NCBI GenBank assembly: GCA_001403775.1
Contig: CYUG01000012.1
Location: 402,008 to 466,007, forward strand
Direction of reading: 5' to 3'
From: Dermabacter indicis
Lineage (GTDB): Bacteria; Actinomycetota; Actinomycetes; Actinomycetales; Dermabacteraceae
Length of the DNA: 64,000 nt
Shown here: positions 37,870-45,544 of the stretch, piece by piece
How the letters are laid out: each line of letters opens with the position of its first letter
Position numbering within the stretch: the first letter of the stretch is position 1
The notes under the pieces: model-generated
What the model saw: the letters and a program-made list of their open reading frames with translations, nothing else
What the model was told of the DNA's origin: nothing
Database searches by the model: none
Made by a program: the position numbers and the translations under genes

Positions 37870-38190
37870 TTTCGATTTTGATGAAAGCGAGGAGACATAG
37901 CCCCTCGCCAACTCCCCGTAGCTGGCGAACAGTAGCTCCTGGCGCTGGCGCTCGTTGGTGAGTTCGCGTGCCACATCGAAAGCCTTATCGACTTCCCGGT
38001 CCAAGTTGTTGTGAGCCTTGAGCAGAATTGGGTCCATCGATAACGGGTTGTAGTGCTCCGCGAGTGACCGCTGGGGGTGCCGCTCGCGTGCCCGCAGCAC
38101 CAACTGTCCAGCGTCGATGATTCGCTGCTGCGCCTTCTCATCTAGTTCACACAGAGCTGGTCCGCAGTTGTAGCTCCCGATGTACTCCGA
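37870..38190 (-). pseudogene. C-terminal fragment of an MmeI/YeeA-type DNA methyltransferase
   Basis: A minus-strand frame without its own start reads FSEYIGSYN, LDEKAQQRIIDAGQLVLRAR, SLAEHYNPLSMDPILLKAHN and LDREVDKAF, then ERQRQELLFASYGEL. This is the C-terminal end of large class I SAM-dependent DNA methyltransferases of type IIG/YeeA systems (S/T-L-A-x-H/L-Y-N/D-P-L-x-M-x-P). More than 90% of the gene is missing. It shows that the first module once carried a restriction-modification type system. Confidence 0.72.
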
Positions 38191-38469
38191 AAAACGGAAA
38201 AAAATAGTGGGGATACATCAACCTTCCACTTTCCATTCTTCCGGCTCAGAGTATTGAGGGGTCTGGGACCGGGTCCGTAAACCCTTTATGTTTTTCGCGC
38301 ACAGCGGTTTTTAGCGACGCACCCTATAGGTTTTCCGCAGAACTTATATGTGTTTCTGTGAACCACCATATGTTGTCTGTTTTTAGCAGTATTTCGTTGT
38401 AAATTCCGCTACAGCACATCGGATACCGCATTTACGCATCGAGCGGTTATTTATCGACGACACTCCGTG
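38191..38469. other. AT-rich intergenic stretch before att copy 2
   Basis: About 280 bp of low GC content without an ORF. It holds repeated A/T-rich words (TTTATGTTTTT, TATAGGTTTT, TATATGTGTTT within 38285-38355) and a CGCACAGCGGTTTTTAGC segment near 38306 that resembles CGCACATAGCGG...GGTTTTTAGC near 46410, upstream of att copy 4. Possibly the right-end DNA of an integrative element. Confidence 0.4.
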
Positions 38470-38490
38470 GAGTTCCGGTTTAACGTCTAG
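38470..38490 (+). repeat. att copy 2: ychF C-terminal codons E-F-R-F-N-V-stop
   Basis: GAG TTC CGG TTT AAC GTC TAG, preceded by TCC GTG so that the local reading is SVEFRFNV-stop. Same codons as the end of ychF with silent or K-to-R changes; separates module 1 (erm(X)) from module 2 (toxin-antitoxin to sulP). Confidence 0.8.
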
Positions 38491-38495
38491 CGTTA

Positions 38496-38517
38496 ATAAC
38501 GGCCTCCGTTATAGACT
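38496..38517 (+). promoter_or_regulatory. Operator and -10 of the higBA-like operon
   Basis: Perfect inverted repeat ATAACGGcctCCGTTAT (38496-38512) directly abuts and overlaps the -10 TAGACT (38512-38517), which is 6 nt before the toxin ATG. This is the expected layout for autorepression by the antitoxin. Confidence 0.6.
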
Positions 38518-38523
38518 GGCTCC

Positions 38524-38805
38524 ATGATCAGATCGTTCGGCGACAAGGCGACCGAACGGCTGTGGCGTCGTGAGCGCGTGCGGTCCATCGATCCGAGGAT
38601 CCATCGCGTCGCACTGCGCAAGCTGCGTCAGGTGGGGTCCGCGGAGTCTCTCGAGGACCTCCGGGTCCCGCCCGGCAACCGGCTCGAGGCCCTCAAGGGT
38701 GATAGGGCCGGGCAGTACAGCATCAGGATCAACGACCAGTGGCGTATCTGCTTTGTGTGGAGCGACGCCGGACCGGAGGAGGTGCAGATCGTTGACTACC
38801 ACTGA
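38524..38805 (+). CDS. higB: HigB/RelE-family mRNA-cleaving toxin
   Basis: 93-aa basic protein of the ParE/RelE superfamily, HigB branch: RSFGDKATERLWRRE, RKLRQVGSAESLEDLRVPPGNRLEALKGDRAGQ, and the C-terminal SIRINDQWRICFVW followed by VQIVDYH. HigB toxins cut mRNA on the ribosome. It comes before its antitoxin, the usual HigBA order, and overlaps it by 14 bp. It starts 33 bp after att copy 2, so it is the first cargo gene of module 2 and may stabilise the module. Confidence 0.92.
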   Translation: MIRSFGDKATERLWRRERVRSIDPRIHRVALRKLRQVGSAESLEDLRVPPGNRLEALKGDRAGQYSIRINDQWRICFVWSDAGPEEVQIVDYH

Positions 38806-39097
38806 CAGGATCGAGCCGATCCATCCGGGTGAGATCCTCATGGAGGACTTCATCGAGGGCTTCGGCATCACGCAGAACAAGCTCGCCGTCTCGATCGGGG
38901 TTCCGCCGCGGCGGATCAATGAGATTGTGCACGGCAAGCGGGGCATCACTGCCGACACCGCGCTGCGGCTCGCGAAGTACTTCGGCACGTCGGCGGAGTT
39001 CTGGATCAACCTGCAGAGCCACTACGAGCTGGATCGTGCGGAGGACCTCGCGGAGGAGCAGATCGCGGCGATCACGCCCTTGGAGCGGGCGTCGTGA
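38792..39097 (+). CDS. higA: HigA-family antitoxin with XRE helix-turn-helix
   Basis: 101-aa antitoxin with IHPGEILMEDFIEGFGITQNKLA and a helix-turn-helix (SIGVPPRRINEIVHGKRGITADTALRLAKYFGTSAEFWINLQ). It should neutralise HigB and repress the operon at the inverted repeat upstream. Start TTG 38792 is supported by GGAGGA about 11 nt upstream and gives the family-typical N-terminus; ATG 38840 would remove part of it. The stop overlaps the next gene by 4 bp. Confidence 0.9.
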   Translation: MTTTDRIEPIHPGEILMEDFIEGFGITQNKLAVSIGVPPRRINEIVHGKRGITADTALRLAKYFGTSAEFWINLQSHYELDRAEDLAEEQIAAITPLERAS

Positions 39098-39534
39098 AAT
39101 CCAGCGATGAGTGCATCTTCTGCGACATCATAGCTGGTTCCAGCCCTGCGACCATCATTGCGGAGAGTTCGCAGGCACTCGCCTTCTTGACGTTGACTGA
39201 TTCTGCGCTGTCGGCCGGGCATACGCTCGTCGTGCCGAAGCAACACTGCCTTGGGGTACTGGAGGCGACGTCCGAATCTCGCGCAGCGGTGGTTGAGCTG
39301 TGCAGCGTTATTGGTTCAGCGATGGTGAAGGCGAGGCTCGGTACGGGGGTTAATCTGCTGAGCGCCTGTGGTCCGGGGAGTGACCAGTCGGTCGCTCACT
39401 GGCACGTCCATGTGGTGCCGCGTTGTAACGGAGACGGCGTGGATACCTGGCCCGAGACGAACTCTGCTGTCACGGCGATCGATCAAGCGGCGGCTGGTGC
39501 TCGTCTCAGTGCGACGCTAGCGGCTGCCGTCTGA
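39094..39534 (+). CDS. HIT-family hydrolase
   Basis: 146-aa histidine-triad protein: CIFCDIIAG near the N-terminus, AGHTLVVPKQH, and the catalytic HWHVHVVPR. Bacterial HIT proteins hydrolyse or transfer nucleoside monophosphates. GTG start overlaps the higA stop by 4 bp, so it is co-transcribed with the toxin-antitoxin pair, an uncommon third partner. Whether it acts in the module or merely hitchhikes is unknown. Confidence 0.85.
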   Translation: MKSSDECIFCDIIAGSSPATIIAESSQALAFLTLTDSALSAGHTLVVPKQHCLGVLEATSESRAAVVELCSVIGSAMVKARLGTGVNLLSACGPGSDQSVAHWHVHVVPRCNGDGVDTWPETNSAVTAIDQAAAGARLSATLAAAV

Positions 39535-39771
39535 GCTTCCACGGTCCGCATTGGAGACCCGGAGCGCTCGGAGGCCTTTGGCCGGCTGGGGGAGCGTGCC
39601 GGGCGGCGGCTCGCCCACAGCTCCCGTGCCCGCACGCATCGAGAAGGGCCAGGTGGCCGAGTACGATCCCGATTCCACGGATGCAGACCGTGAACTCGAA
39701 TGACGTGCCTGGTCCAAGGAGCGTCCGCTCGACGTGTGGTTGAGTCCCTATCAGACTTGCCGATCAAAGCC
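39535..39771. other. No intact gene; possible gene remnant
   Basis: 237 bp between HIT and the metal ATPase. One plus-strand frame ends in an acidic tail, RIEKGQVAEYDPDSTDADRE, at a TGA near 39700, but lacks a credible start and shows no recognisable family. Probably a scrap of a deleted gene. Confidence 0.3.
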
Positions 39772-41664
39772 TCAGCGCTTCGCTTGCGCAGCCCGCAGGC
39801 CGTTCAAAATCACGATGACTTCAGCGACCTCGTGTACCAACACGACGGCGGCCAGGCCCAGCACACCGCTGATCGCCAGTGGCATCAACACGATGATGAT
39901 GGCCAGAGAGAGCACGATGTTTTGGTTGATGATCCTGCTGCCTCGGCGGGCGTGCTGCAGCGCCTGCGGGATCAGCCGGAGGTCGTGGCCGGTGAAGGCG
40001 ACGTCAGCGGACTCGATCGCGGCGTCAGAGCCGGTTGCTCCCATCGCAATGCCCACCGTTGCGCCCGCCAGTGCCGGCGCGTCGTTGATGCCGTCGCCGA
40101 TCATCGCTGTCGGCGTCTTAGAGGAGAGCTTGGCGACGATGCTTGCCTTGTCCTCCGGGCGTAGCTCAGCGCGCACGTCGTCGATTCCGGCGATTTCAGC
40201 CAGCGCCCGGGCGGTGCGAGTGTTGTCGCCGGTGAGCATGCTTACTTCCACGTCGTTGGCGTGCAGGGTCTGCACGGCTTCGGGCACCTCGGGCCGCAAC
40301 TCGTCGCGGACCCCGATTGCCCCGGCGAGAGCGTCATCGACGGTGACCAGGACGCAGGTCTGGCCCTCGGACTCCATGCGCTCAACGTCCGCTTTCAGTG
40401 GCCCGGCGTCGATCCATCGGGGGCTGCCCACAAGTACCCGTCGACCTTCGACGGTGCCACCGATGCCATGCCCAGCTTCCTCGCTGATGTCCGAGGCGGT
40501 GGGCGCTTCGGGCCCCGCTGCCGCTATCGCCGCGGCGAGGGGGTGCGTCGATTGCTGCTCAACGGCCGCCGCGAAGGAGAGCACCTGCGTCCGATCGAAT
40601 CCGTCTGCCGGGACCACTCCGGTAACCTCAGGCTGGTTGCGGGTAAGGGTTCCGGTTTTGTCCACTGCCAGGTGACGGATGCCGCCGAGTCTCTCGAACG
40701 CCGCGCCAGACTTGATGACCACTCCGAACTGGCTGGCTGCGCCGATCGCGGCCACGACCGTCAGCGGCACGGAGATTGCCAGCGCGCATGGCGACGCTGC
40801 GACCAGGACCACCAGTGCACGGGTGATCCATGTCTCGGGGTCGCCGAGCAGCGAGCCGACCACGCCGACCAGCACCGCCAGGATCATCACCCCGGGCACT
40901 AGGGGTCGGGCAATCCGGTCGGCGATCCGGGCGCGGTCGCCCTTTTCCGCCTGCGCCTGCTCGACCAGGTCCACGAGTGTGGTCAGTGAGTTGTCCGTTC
41001 CAGCTGCAGTCGTCTCGACCTCCAGAACGCCGGCGGAGTTGATTGCTCCCGCGGGTACCTCGTCGCCGGGCGCAACCTCCTCCGGAATGGATTCTCCGGT
41101 GATCGCTGAGGTGTCAAGGCTGGAGCGCCCAGACCGAATGATGCCGTCCGTGGCGATCCGCTCCCCGGGGCGTACGACCATGAGCTCGCCAACCTCAAGG
41201 TCCTTCGCAGCGACCTCGGCCGTCGTACCGTCGCGCAGCACGGTCGCGGTTTGCGGTACCAGCTTCAACAGTGCCCGCAGTCCGCCTTGGGCCCGGTCCA
41301 TCGCCTTGTCTTCAAGCGCCTCGGCGATCGAGTACAGGAACGCCAGCGCCGCGGCCTCTCCGACGAAACCAAGGATCACCGCGCCGACCGCGCTGATCGT
41401 CATAAGCAAGCCAATGCCGAGCTTGCGCTTCGTGACAAGGTTCCGGATCGCTCCAGGTGCGAACGTGTAAGCGCCCAACAGCAGGCCAAGCCAATACAGT
41501 ACCGTTGCGGGCGTCTCCAAGTCGGACCAGTCCAGCGCCAGCCCTGTAATGAGGGCTACGCCGGAGAAGATCGGCAGTAGCAACTCGGGGTCCTTCCACC
41601 AAGGCCGATCGAGATCTTCGATCTCCGCGGCTGGTTCGTGTTCGCATCCACATGCTGAACTCAT
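39772..41664 (-). CDS. cadA: Heavy-metal P1B-type ATPase (Cd/Zn/Pb-class)
   Basis: 630-aa metal-exporting ATPase. N-terminal Cys/His segment CGCEHEPA replaces a full HMA domain; actuator TGESIPEE; transmembrane metal site SPCALAISVP; phosphorylation site DKTGTLTRN; nucleotide-domain HP motif THPLAAAI; hinge GDGINDAPAL; and HEVAEVIVILNGLR in the last helices. Paired with a CmtR-type sensor (4-bp overlap), cadmium, lead or zinc efflux is most likely, although the SPC motif is also seen in cobalt-type pumps. ATG 41664 follows GAAAGGA. Confidence 0.92.
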   Translation of the reverse strand: MSSACGCEHEPAAEIEDLDRPWWKDPELLLPIFSGVALITGLALDWSDLETPATVLYWLGLLLGAYTFAPGAIRNLVTKRKLGIGLLMTISAVGAVILGFVGEAAALAFLYSIAEALEDKAMDRAQGGLRALLKLVPQTATVLRDGTTAEVAAKDLEVGELMVVRPGERIATDGIIRSGRSSLDTSAITGESIPEEVAPGDEVPAGAINSAGVLEVETTAAGTDNSLTTLVDLVEQAQAEKGDRARIADRIARPLVPGVMILAVLVGVVGSLLGDPETWITRALVVLVAASPCALAISVPLTVVAAIGAASQFGVVIKSGAAFERLGGIRHLAVDKTGTLTRNQPEVTGVVPADGFDRTQVLSFAAAVEQQSTHPLAAAIAAAGPEAPTASDISEEAGHGIGGTVEGRRVLVGSPRWIDAGPLKADVERMESEGQTCVLVTVDDALAGAIGVRDELRPEVPEAVQTLHANDVEVSMLTGDNTRTARALAEIAGIDDVRAELRPEDKASIVAKLSSKTPTAMIGDGINDAPALAGATVGIAMGATGSDAAIESADVAFTGHDLRLIPQALQHARRGSRIINQNIVLSLAIIIVLMPLAISGVLGLAAVVLVHEVAEVIVILNGLRAAQAKR

Positions 41665-42020
41665 GCGTCCGTTCCTTTCTCGCCGCAGCCGGGCACCGAG
41701 CACTCAGGGGTGATGCACGGGGCGTTTTCGTCGATAGCCAATGTCGCGTTCACTAGCGCGTCGAGCGCTGCCGCGAGGTGTGGATCGGCGATTTCGTAGC
41801 GAGTCTTGCGGCCCTCCGGCTCGGCGACGACGATGCCACAATCGCGCAGGCAGCTCAGGTGATTCGAGACGTTCGAGCGGGTCAGGTCCAGGTCGCGCGA
41901 AAGCACGGCCGGGTAGCTCGGGCCGTCTAGTAGGGTCATCAGGATTCGGGAGCGCGTCGGATCCGCCATGGCCCGGCCGAGCCGATTCATGACGTCGAGG
42001 CGTGAAGCAATAGTCAGCAT
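41661..42020 (-). CDS. cmtR: CmtR-like ArsR-family Cd/Pb sensor
   Basis: 119-aa winged-helix repressor. The DNA-recognition region is DLTRSNVSNHLSCLRDCGIV. Cys57, Cys61 and Cys102 occupy exactly the positions of the metal ligands known for Mycobacterium tuberculosis CmtR, which senses Cd(II) and Pb(II); further cysteines follow in PECSVPGCG. It should repress its own promoter and the ATPase downstream (4-bp overlap). TATAGT on its strand is 7 nt before the ATG, within the operator. Confidence 0.92.
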   Translation of the reverse strand: MLTIASRLDVMNRLGRAMADPTRSRILMTLLDGPSYPAVLSRDLDLTRSNVSNHLSCLRDCGIVVAEPEGRKTRYEIADPHLAAALDALVNATLAIDENAPCITPECSVPGCGEKGTDA

Positions 42021-42021
42021 G

Positions 42022-42038
42022 TACTGAACTATACAGTA
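42022..42038 (-). promoter_or_regulatory. Putative CmtR operator over the -10 box
   Basis: Inverted repeat TACTGAACTATACAGTA (arms 42022-42026 and 42034-42038) contains the minus-strand -10 TATAGT. Repressor binding would block polymerase directly. Site assignment is inference from position and symmetry. Confidence 0.55.
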
Positions 42039-42083
42039 TCCACTGAGCTGACATTGAAGCGAAGAGTTTGCGACCTGCAGGAA

Positions 42084-42720
42084 TCACTCGATGGGATAGC
42101 CGGTAACTGGGCCTTCGCGGTTCGGCTGCCAACCGAAAGCGGGGGCAACATGCGTGGCGAAGTTGTCCAAGATCTTCACGTTGACGTCCACGCCCATCCC
42201 GGTGGGGATGATGGTGAGCAGGGCGTCGGCGGACATGACGGCGGGACCGGCTTTGAGCTGCTCAATGAGCTTGTCGGGCTCAGGGGCGAAGGTGCGACCG
42301 AAGGTGGAGGCGTCGACGTCGGGAAGCATGCCCAGCTGATCGGAGCCGGAGGCCTGCATGCCGAACATCTGCATGTCCGCGCCGTCAGCGATGGGGAAGA
42401 CGGAGCGCGAAACCGACGCGCGCGGCGTCCAAGCATGGTCCGCCGTCTTCCATGCGGCGCGGTAGCGACTGATCTGGTCTGCCTGGATTTCGCTCAGGGG
42501 CTCGGCGTTGGTCTCGGAGACCAGAGTGGACGACATCAGGTTGAGCCCGTCCTCGGCGGTTTGCTCGACAGAAGCGTGGGTGCCGGAGCCGTAGGAAATG
42601 TGCTAACGCAGCTCGGGCACCATGGGGACGACCGGCAGGGCGGAGCCGGGCTGGAATATGTTGGGCTACTGCCGGTCCAGCGGTGCGGCGGTGGCGAATC
42701 CGTTGCCGTCCACTGTAGCC
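42084..42720 (-). pseudogene. Luciferase-like monooxygenase, 3' part, with two internal stops
   Basis: Minus-strand frame FEAFMATVDGNGFATAAPLD, then a TAG, PNIFQPGSALPVVPMVPELR, another TAG, HISYGSGTHASVEQTAEDGL and NLMSSTLVSETNAEPLSEIQ continuing to 42084. This is the C-terminal half of an LLM-class flavin-dependent oxidoreductase. The 5' half lies 2.3 kb away at 44977-45222 in the same orientation, with merR-sulP between them. Clearly non-functional. Confidence 0.78.
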
Positions 42721-42778
42721 ATGAACGCTTCGAAGTGGCCTCGCTGGCACAGATAGCGCATCGTGTGTCTGTTTCGAC

Positions 42779-43162
42779 TCAGTCCGAGGAGTGCGCGGTG
42801 AGCAGGCCGATGAACTCGTCAGCGGCGTCAAGCTGCTTGGCAAGCTTCGCGCGGCGTTCCTCCGCGTCGGTGCGGAAATCGTTCAGCGCCCGCCGGGCGC
42901 TCTCGGCGGCAGCACCGACGCCATCTGCGCCGTCGAGCGCCCGGAGTAGGTCACCCATCTGATCGAGCGAGTATCCCAGTGGCTTCATGCGCCGGATCAG
43001 CAGGAGTCTGCCGAGATCGCCCTCAGTGTAGAGCCGGAACCCGCCCTCGGAGCGTCCGGAGGGCGTCAAGAGTCCGATCTCGTCGTAGTGGCGGATCGTG
43101 CGCTGCGATAGAGCTGTCCGCTCAGCCAGCTCTCCGATGTGCATCATTCCCGCTTCGGGCAC
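42779..43162 (-). CDS. MerR-family transcriptional regulator
   Basis: 127-aa regulator with an N-terminal MerR helix-turn-helix (IGELAERTALSQRTIRHYDEIGLL, then FRLY) and a coiled-coil dimerisation helix (about 75-120). No cysteine cluster for metal binding is present, so it is more like the small-molecule-sensing members. GAGGAGG precedes GTG 43162. Divergent from sulP, which it probably regulates through a dyad in the intergenic region. Confidence 0.88.
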   Translation of the reverse strand: MPEAGMMHIGELAERTALSQRTIRHYDEIGLLTPSGRSEGGFRLYTEGDLGRLLLIRRMKPLGYSLDQMGDLLRALDGADGVGAAAESARRALNDFRTDAEERRAKLAKQLDAADEFIGLLTAHSSD

Positions 43163-43201
43163 GAGAGCCTCCTCATCTCATCGTCTCAGTTCGACACAAC
43201 T

Positions 43202-43216
43202 CTCACGTTACGTTAG
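43202..43216. promoter_or_regulatory. MerR-type dyad between merR and sulP
   Basis: CTCACGTTACGTTAG is an imperfect form of the CTCACGTTACGTGAG-like dyad typical of MerR-family operators. It lies in the 197-bp divergent region. Promoter elements around it are weak. Confidence 0.4.
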
Positions 43217-43359
43217 TGTTGACTCTCGTGTCCACATGAGACTGGACATGCCTCCGCCGTGGCGATCTATCGCCAGGCGAAGCCGCGCGTTGTCGCGCAC
43301 CACCAGACATTCTCCGCTCCTGGCCTGAGAGCGCCGCCCTGAACAGATGGAGGTACCGC

Positions 43360-44883
43360 ATGGCCTTGCCCACTGCGACCAAAGAAGACAAGGGTCGGTA
43401 CCGGCCCGAACCGTCGGTGCTCACCGCACTGAAGACCCCGCGCATCCTCACTCGCGAGGTTCTCGCAGGCCTGGTCGTGGCGCTGGCGCTCATTCCCGAG
43501 GCGATCTCGTTCTCGATCATCGCGGGCGTCGATCCACGTGTGGGCTTGTTCTCCTCATTCGTGATGGCAGTGTCCATCGCGTTCCTCGGCGGCAGACCCG
43601 CCATGATCACCGCGGCGACGGGCGCTATCGCTCTCGTTATCGCCCCCGTCGCCCGCGACTACGGCTTGGACTACTTCATCGCGACGGTGCTTCTGGCTGG
43701 GGTCTTCCAGATCCTCCTCGCCGTCTTCGGAGTCGCCAGACTCATGCGATTCATCCCGCGCAGCGTCATGGTCGGCTTTGTCAACGCGCTGGCGATCCTC
43801 ATCTTCATGGCACAGGTGCCCGAACTCATCGGCGTGCCCTGGATGGTCTACCCTCTCGTCGCGGTCGGGCTGCTGATCATGGTCCTCATACCGAAGATCA
43901 CCAAGGTCATACCGGCCCCACTGGTCTCGATCGCTCTGGTGACCGCCGCCGCGGTCGTCTTCTCGATCAACGTACCCGCAGTCGGCGACAAGGGTGAGCT
44001 GCCGCGCAGCCTTCCCGAGCTGTTCATACCGAATGTGCCGCTGACATGGGAGACTTTCACGATCATCGCGCCGTTTGCCCTCGCGATGGCGCTGGTAGGC
44101 CTGATGGAATCGCTCATGACGGCGAAGCTCGTGGACGATGTGACCGACACCCACTCGAACAAGACCCGGGAGAGCTGGGGGCAGGGCGTCGCGAACCTGC
44201 TCTCCGGCCTGTTTGGCGGCATGGGTGGCTGCGCGATGATCGGGCAGACCATGATCAACGTGAAGGCGTCCGGGGCCCGGACCCGCATCTCGACGTTCCT
44301 CGCAGGTGTGTTCCTCTTGGCCCTCATCGTCGTCCTCGGCGACATTGTTGCGATCATCCCCATGGCGGCGCTGGTCGCGGTGATGATTATGGTCTCCGTA
44401 GGTACCTTCGACTGGCACTCCATCAAGCCCTCCACCCTGCGCCGGATGCCTAAGAGCGAGACGACCGTCATGGTCATCACCGTCGCCGTCGTCGTCGCCA
44501 CCCACAACCTCGCCGTCGGTGTCGTCGTCGGCGTGTTCGTCGCCTCTGTGATGTTCGTGCGCCGCGTCTCCCACCTCATCGACGTCAGGCGTGAGATCAC
44601 TGAACAGGATGGCGCTCGGATCGCGCATTACACAGTCGAGGGTCAGCTCCTGTTCGCCTCCAGCAACGACCTCACCACCATGTTCGAGTACGCCGACGAC
44701 CCTGACCGAGTCATCATCGACCTCACGAGATCCCACATCTGGGATGCCTCCACCGTCGCGGCGCTCGACGCAATCGAGACCAAATACGAACAGCACGGCA
44801 AGACGGTCGAGCTCGTCGGGATGAACGAGTTCACGACTGGGTTCCACGCCCGACTCACGGGAGGACTCGGCAACGGTCACTGA
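43360..44883 (+). CDS. SulP-family anion transporter with STAS domain
   Basis: 507-aa membrane protein of the SLC26/SulP family: about 11-12 helices (residues 25-400) with the family stretch TREVLAGLVVALALIPEAISFSIIAGVDP and GCAMIGQTMINVKASG, and a cytoplasmic STAS domain (about 415-500; VEGQLLFASSND, DLTRSHIWDASTVAALD). SulP proteins carry sulfate, bicarbonate or other anions; the ion here cannot be told. GGAGG lies before the ATG. Probably under control of the divergent MerR. Confidence 0.9.
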   Translation: MALPTATKEDKGRYRPEPSVLTALKTPRILTREVLAGLVVALALIPEAISFSIIAGVDPRVGLFSSFVMAVSIAFLGGRPAMITAATGAIALVIAPVARDYGLDYFIATVLLAGVFQILLAVFGVARLMRFIPRSVMVGFVNALAILIFMAQVPELIGVPWMVYPLVAVGLLIMVLIPKITKVIPAPLVSIALVTAAAVVFSINVPAVGDKGELPRSLPELFIPNVPLTWETFTIIAPFALAMALVGLMESLMTAKLVDDVTDTHSNKTRESWGQGVANLLSGLFGGMGGCAMIGQTMINVKASGARTRISTFLAGVFLLALIVVLGDIVAIIPMAALVAVMIMVSVGTFDWHSIKPSTLRRMPKSETTVMVITVAVVVATHNLAVGVVVGVFVASVMFVRRVSHLIDVRREITEQDGARIAHYTVEGQLLFASSNDLTTMFEYADDPDRVIIDLTRSHIWDASTVAALDAIETKYEQHGKTVELVGMNEFTTGFHARLTGGLGNGH

Positions 44884-44921
44884 CAGGGCTCGGGTGGGCC
44901 AGTCGGTCACGTCGGGGGCAA

Positions 44922-44938
44922 CCGCGGCGCAGCCGCGG
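44922..44938 (+). terminator. Hairpin after sulP
   Basis: Perfect 7-bp GC stem CCGCGGC/GCCGCGG with a 3-nt loop, 39 bp after the sulP stop; no T-run. Likely terminator. Confidence 0.45.
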
Positions 44939-44976
44939 GCGGCAGCCGCTATCCAACGTCACAACCATGAGATGCG

Positions 44977-45222
44977 CTAGCGCATGTCGATGACACCGTT
45001 GGCCACCTCGATGTGTTTGGTGGTGGCCGCGACAGCACCGAGCAGCGGCATCGGGGCGGAGGCCTGCGGCACGAAGTAGTGGACTCGGAAGGACGCGTCG
45101 TTCACGCCGATTTCGTTCGCAGCCTGGGCGATCCAGATGAGTCTTGGCGATCTTTTCCGCGGATGACCCGCGCTGGCCACCGAAGGCGTAATGCCCGAAG
45201 CTTAAGAATCGGAACGCTTCAT
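44977..45222 (-). pseudogene. Luciferase-like monooxygenase, 5' part, frameshifted
   Basis: A good AAAAGGAGC Shine-Dalgarno (complement of 45231-45239) and ATG 45222 remain, but one base is missing in the first codons, so the expected MKRFRFLSFGHYA opening reads FRFLSFGHYAF only in another frame. A further shift leads to WIAQAANEIGVNDASFRVHY, FVPQASAPMPLLGAVA and HIEVANGVIDMR, then TAG inside a 14-bp palindrome (44972-44985). LLM family N-terminus; partner of the 3' fragment at 42084-42720. About 90 middle residues are missing. Confidence 0.75.
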
Positions 45223-45281
45223 TGGATAACGCTCCTTTTGGTGGTGTTAACGAGAGAGTGACTTTGTAACGAGATATCGTG

Positions 45282-45302
45282 GACTTCAAGTTCAACGTCT
45301 AG
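45282..45302 (+). repeat. att copy 3: ychF C-terminal codons D-F-K-F-N-V-stop
   Basis: GAC TTC AAG TTC AAC GTC TAG, preceded by GAT ATC GTG (reading DIVDFKFNV). Very close to the ychF end. Separates module 2 from module 3 (DUF488). The 242 bp after it hold no gene. Confidence 0.8.
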
Positions 45303-45544
45303 GTCCGTGGCAAGTCGGTAGCACGTTTTTCGATTCGATGCTTCGGGGCACTATCGGGGTTCCCGGTGGTCTTCTTAGATTGAGGGGTTCAGATTTCCTA
45401 ACCTAAAGCTCGTTTGAGCGTGCTATCCACTGGTGTGCCTCCGATGCTGCTGCTCATAAGGGGCGGGCGCTCCATGAATACAAGGCGTAGGTCGCGCCTG
45501 AGGCATAGTCCGAGTTTCCGCACCCCTGGCCTCTGGGGTACGCG

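Noticed and set aside
38191-38469. Replication origin or iterons in the AT-rich stretch
   Set aside because: AT-rich words are irregular, with no Rep gene or ordered direct repeats.
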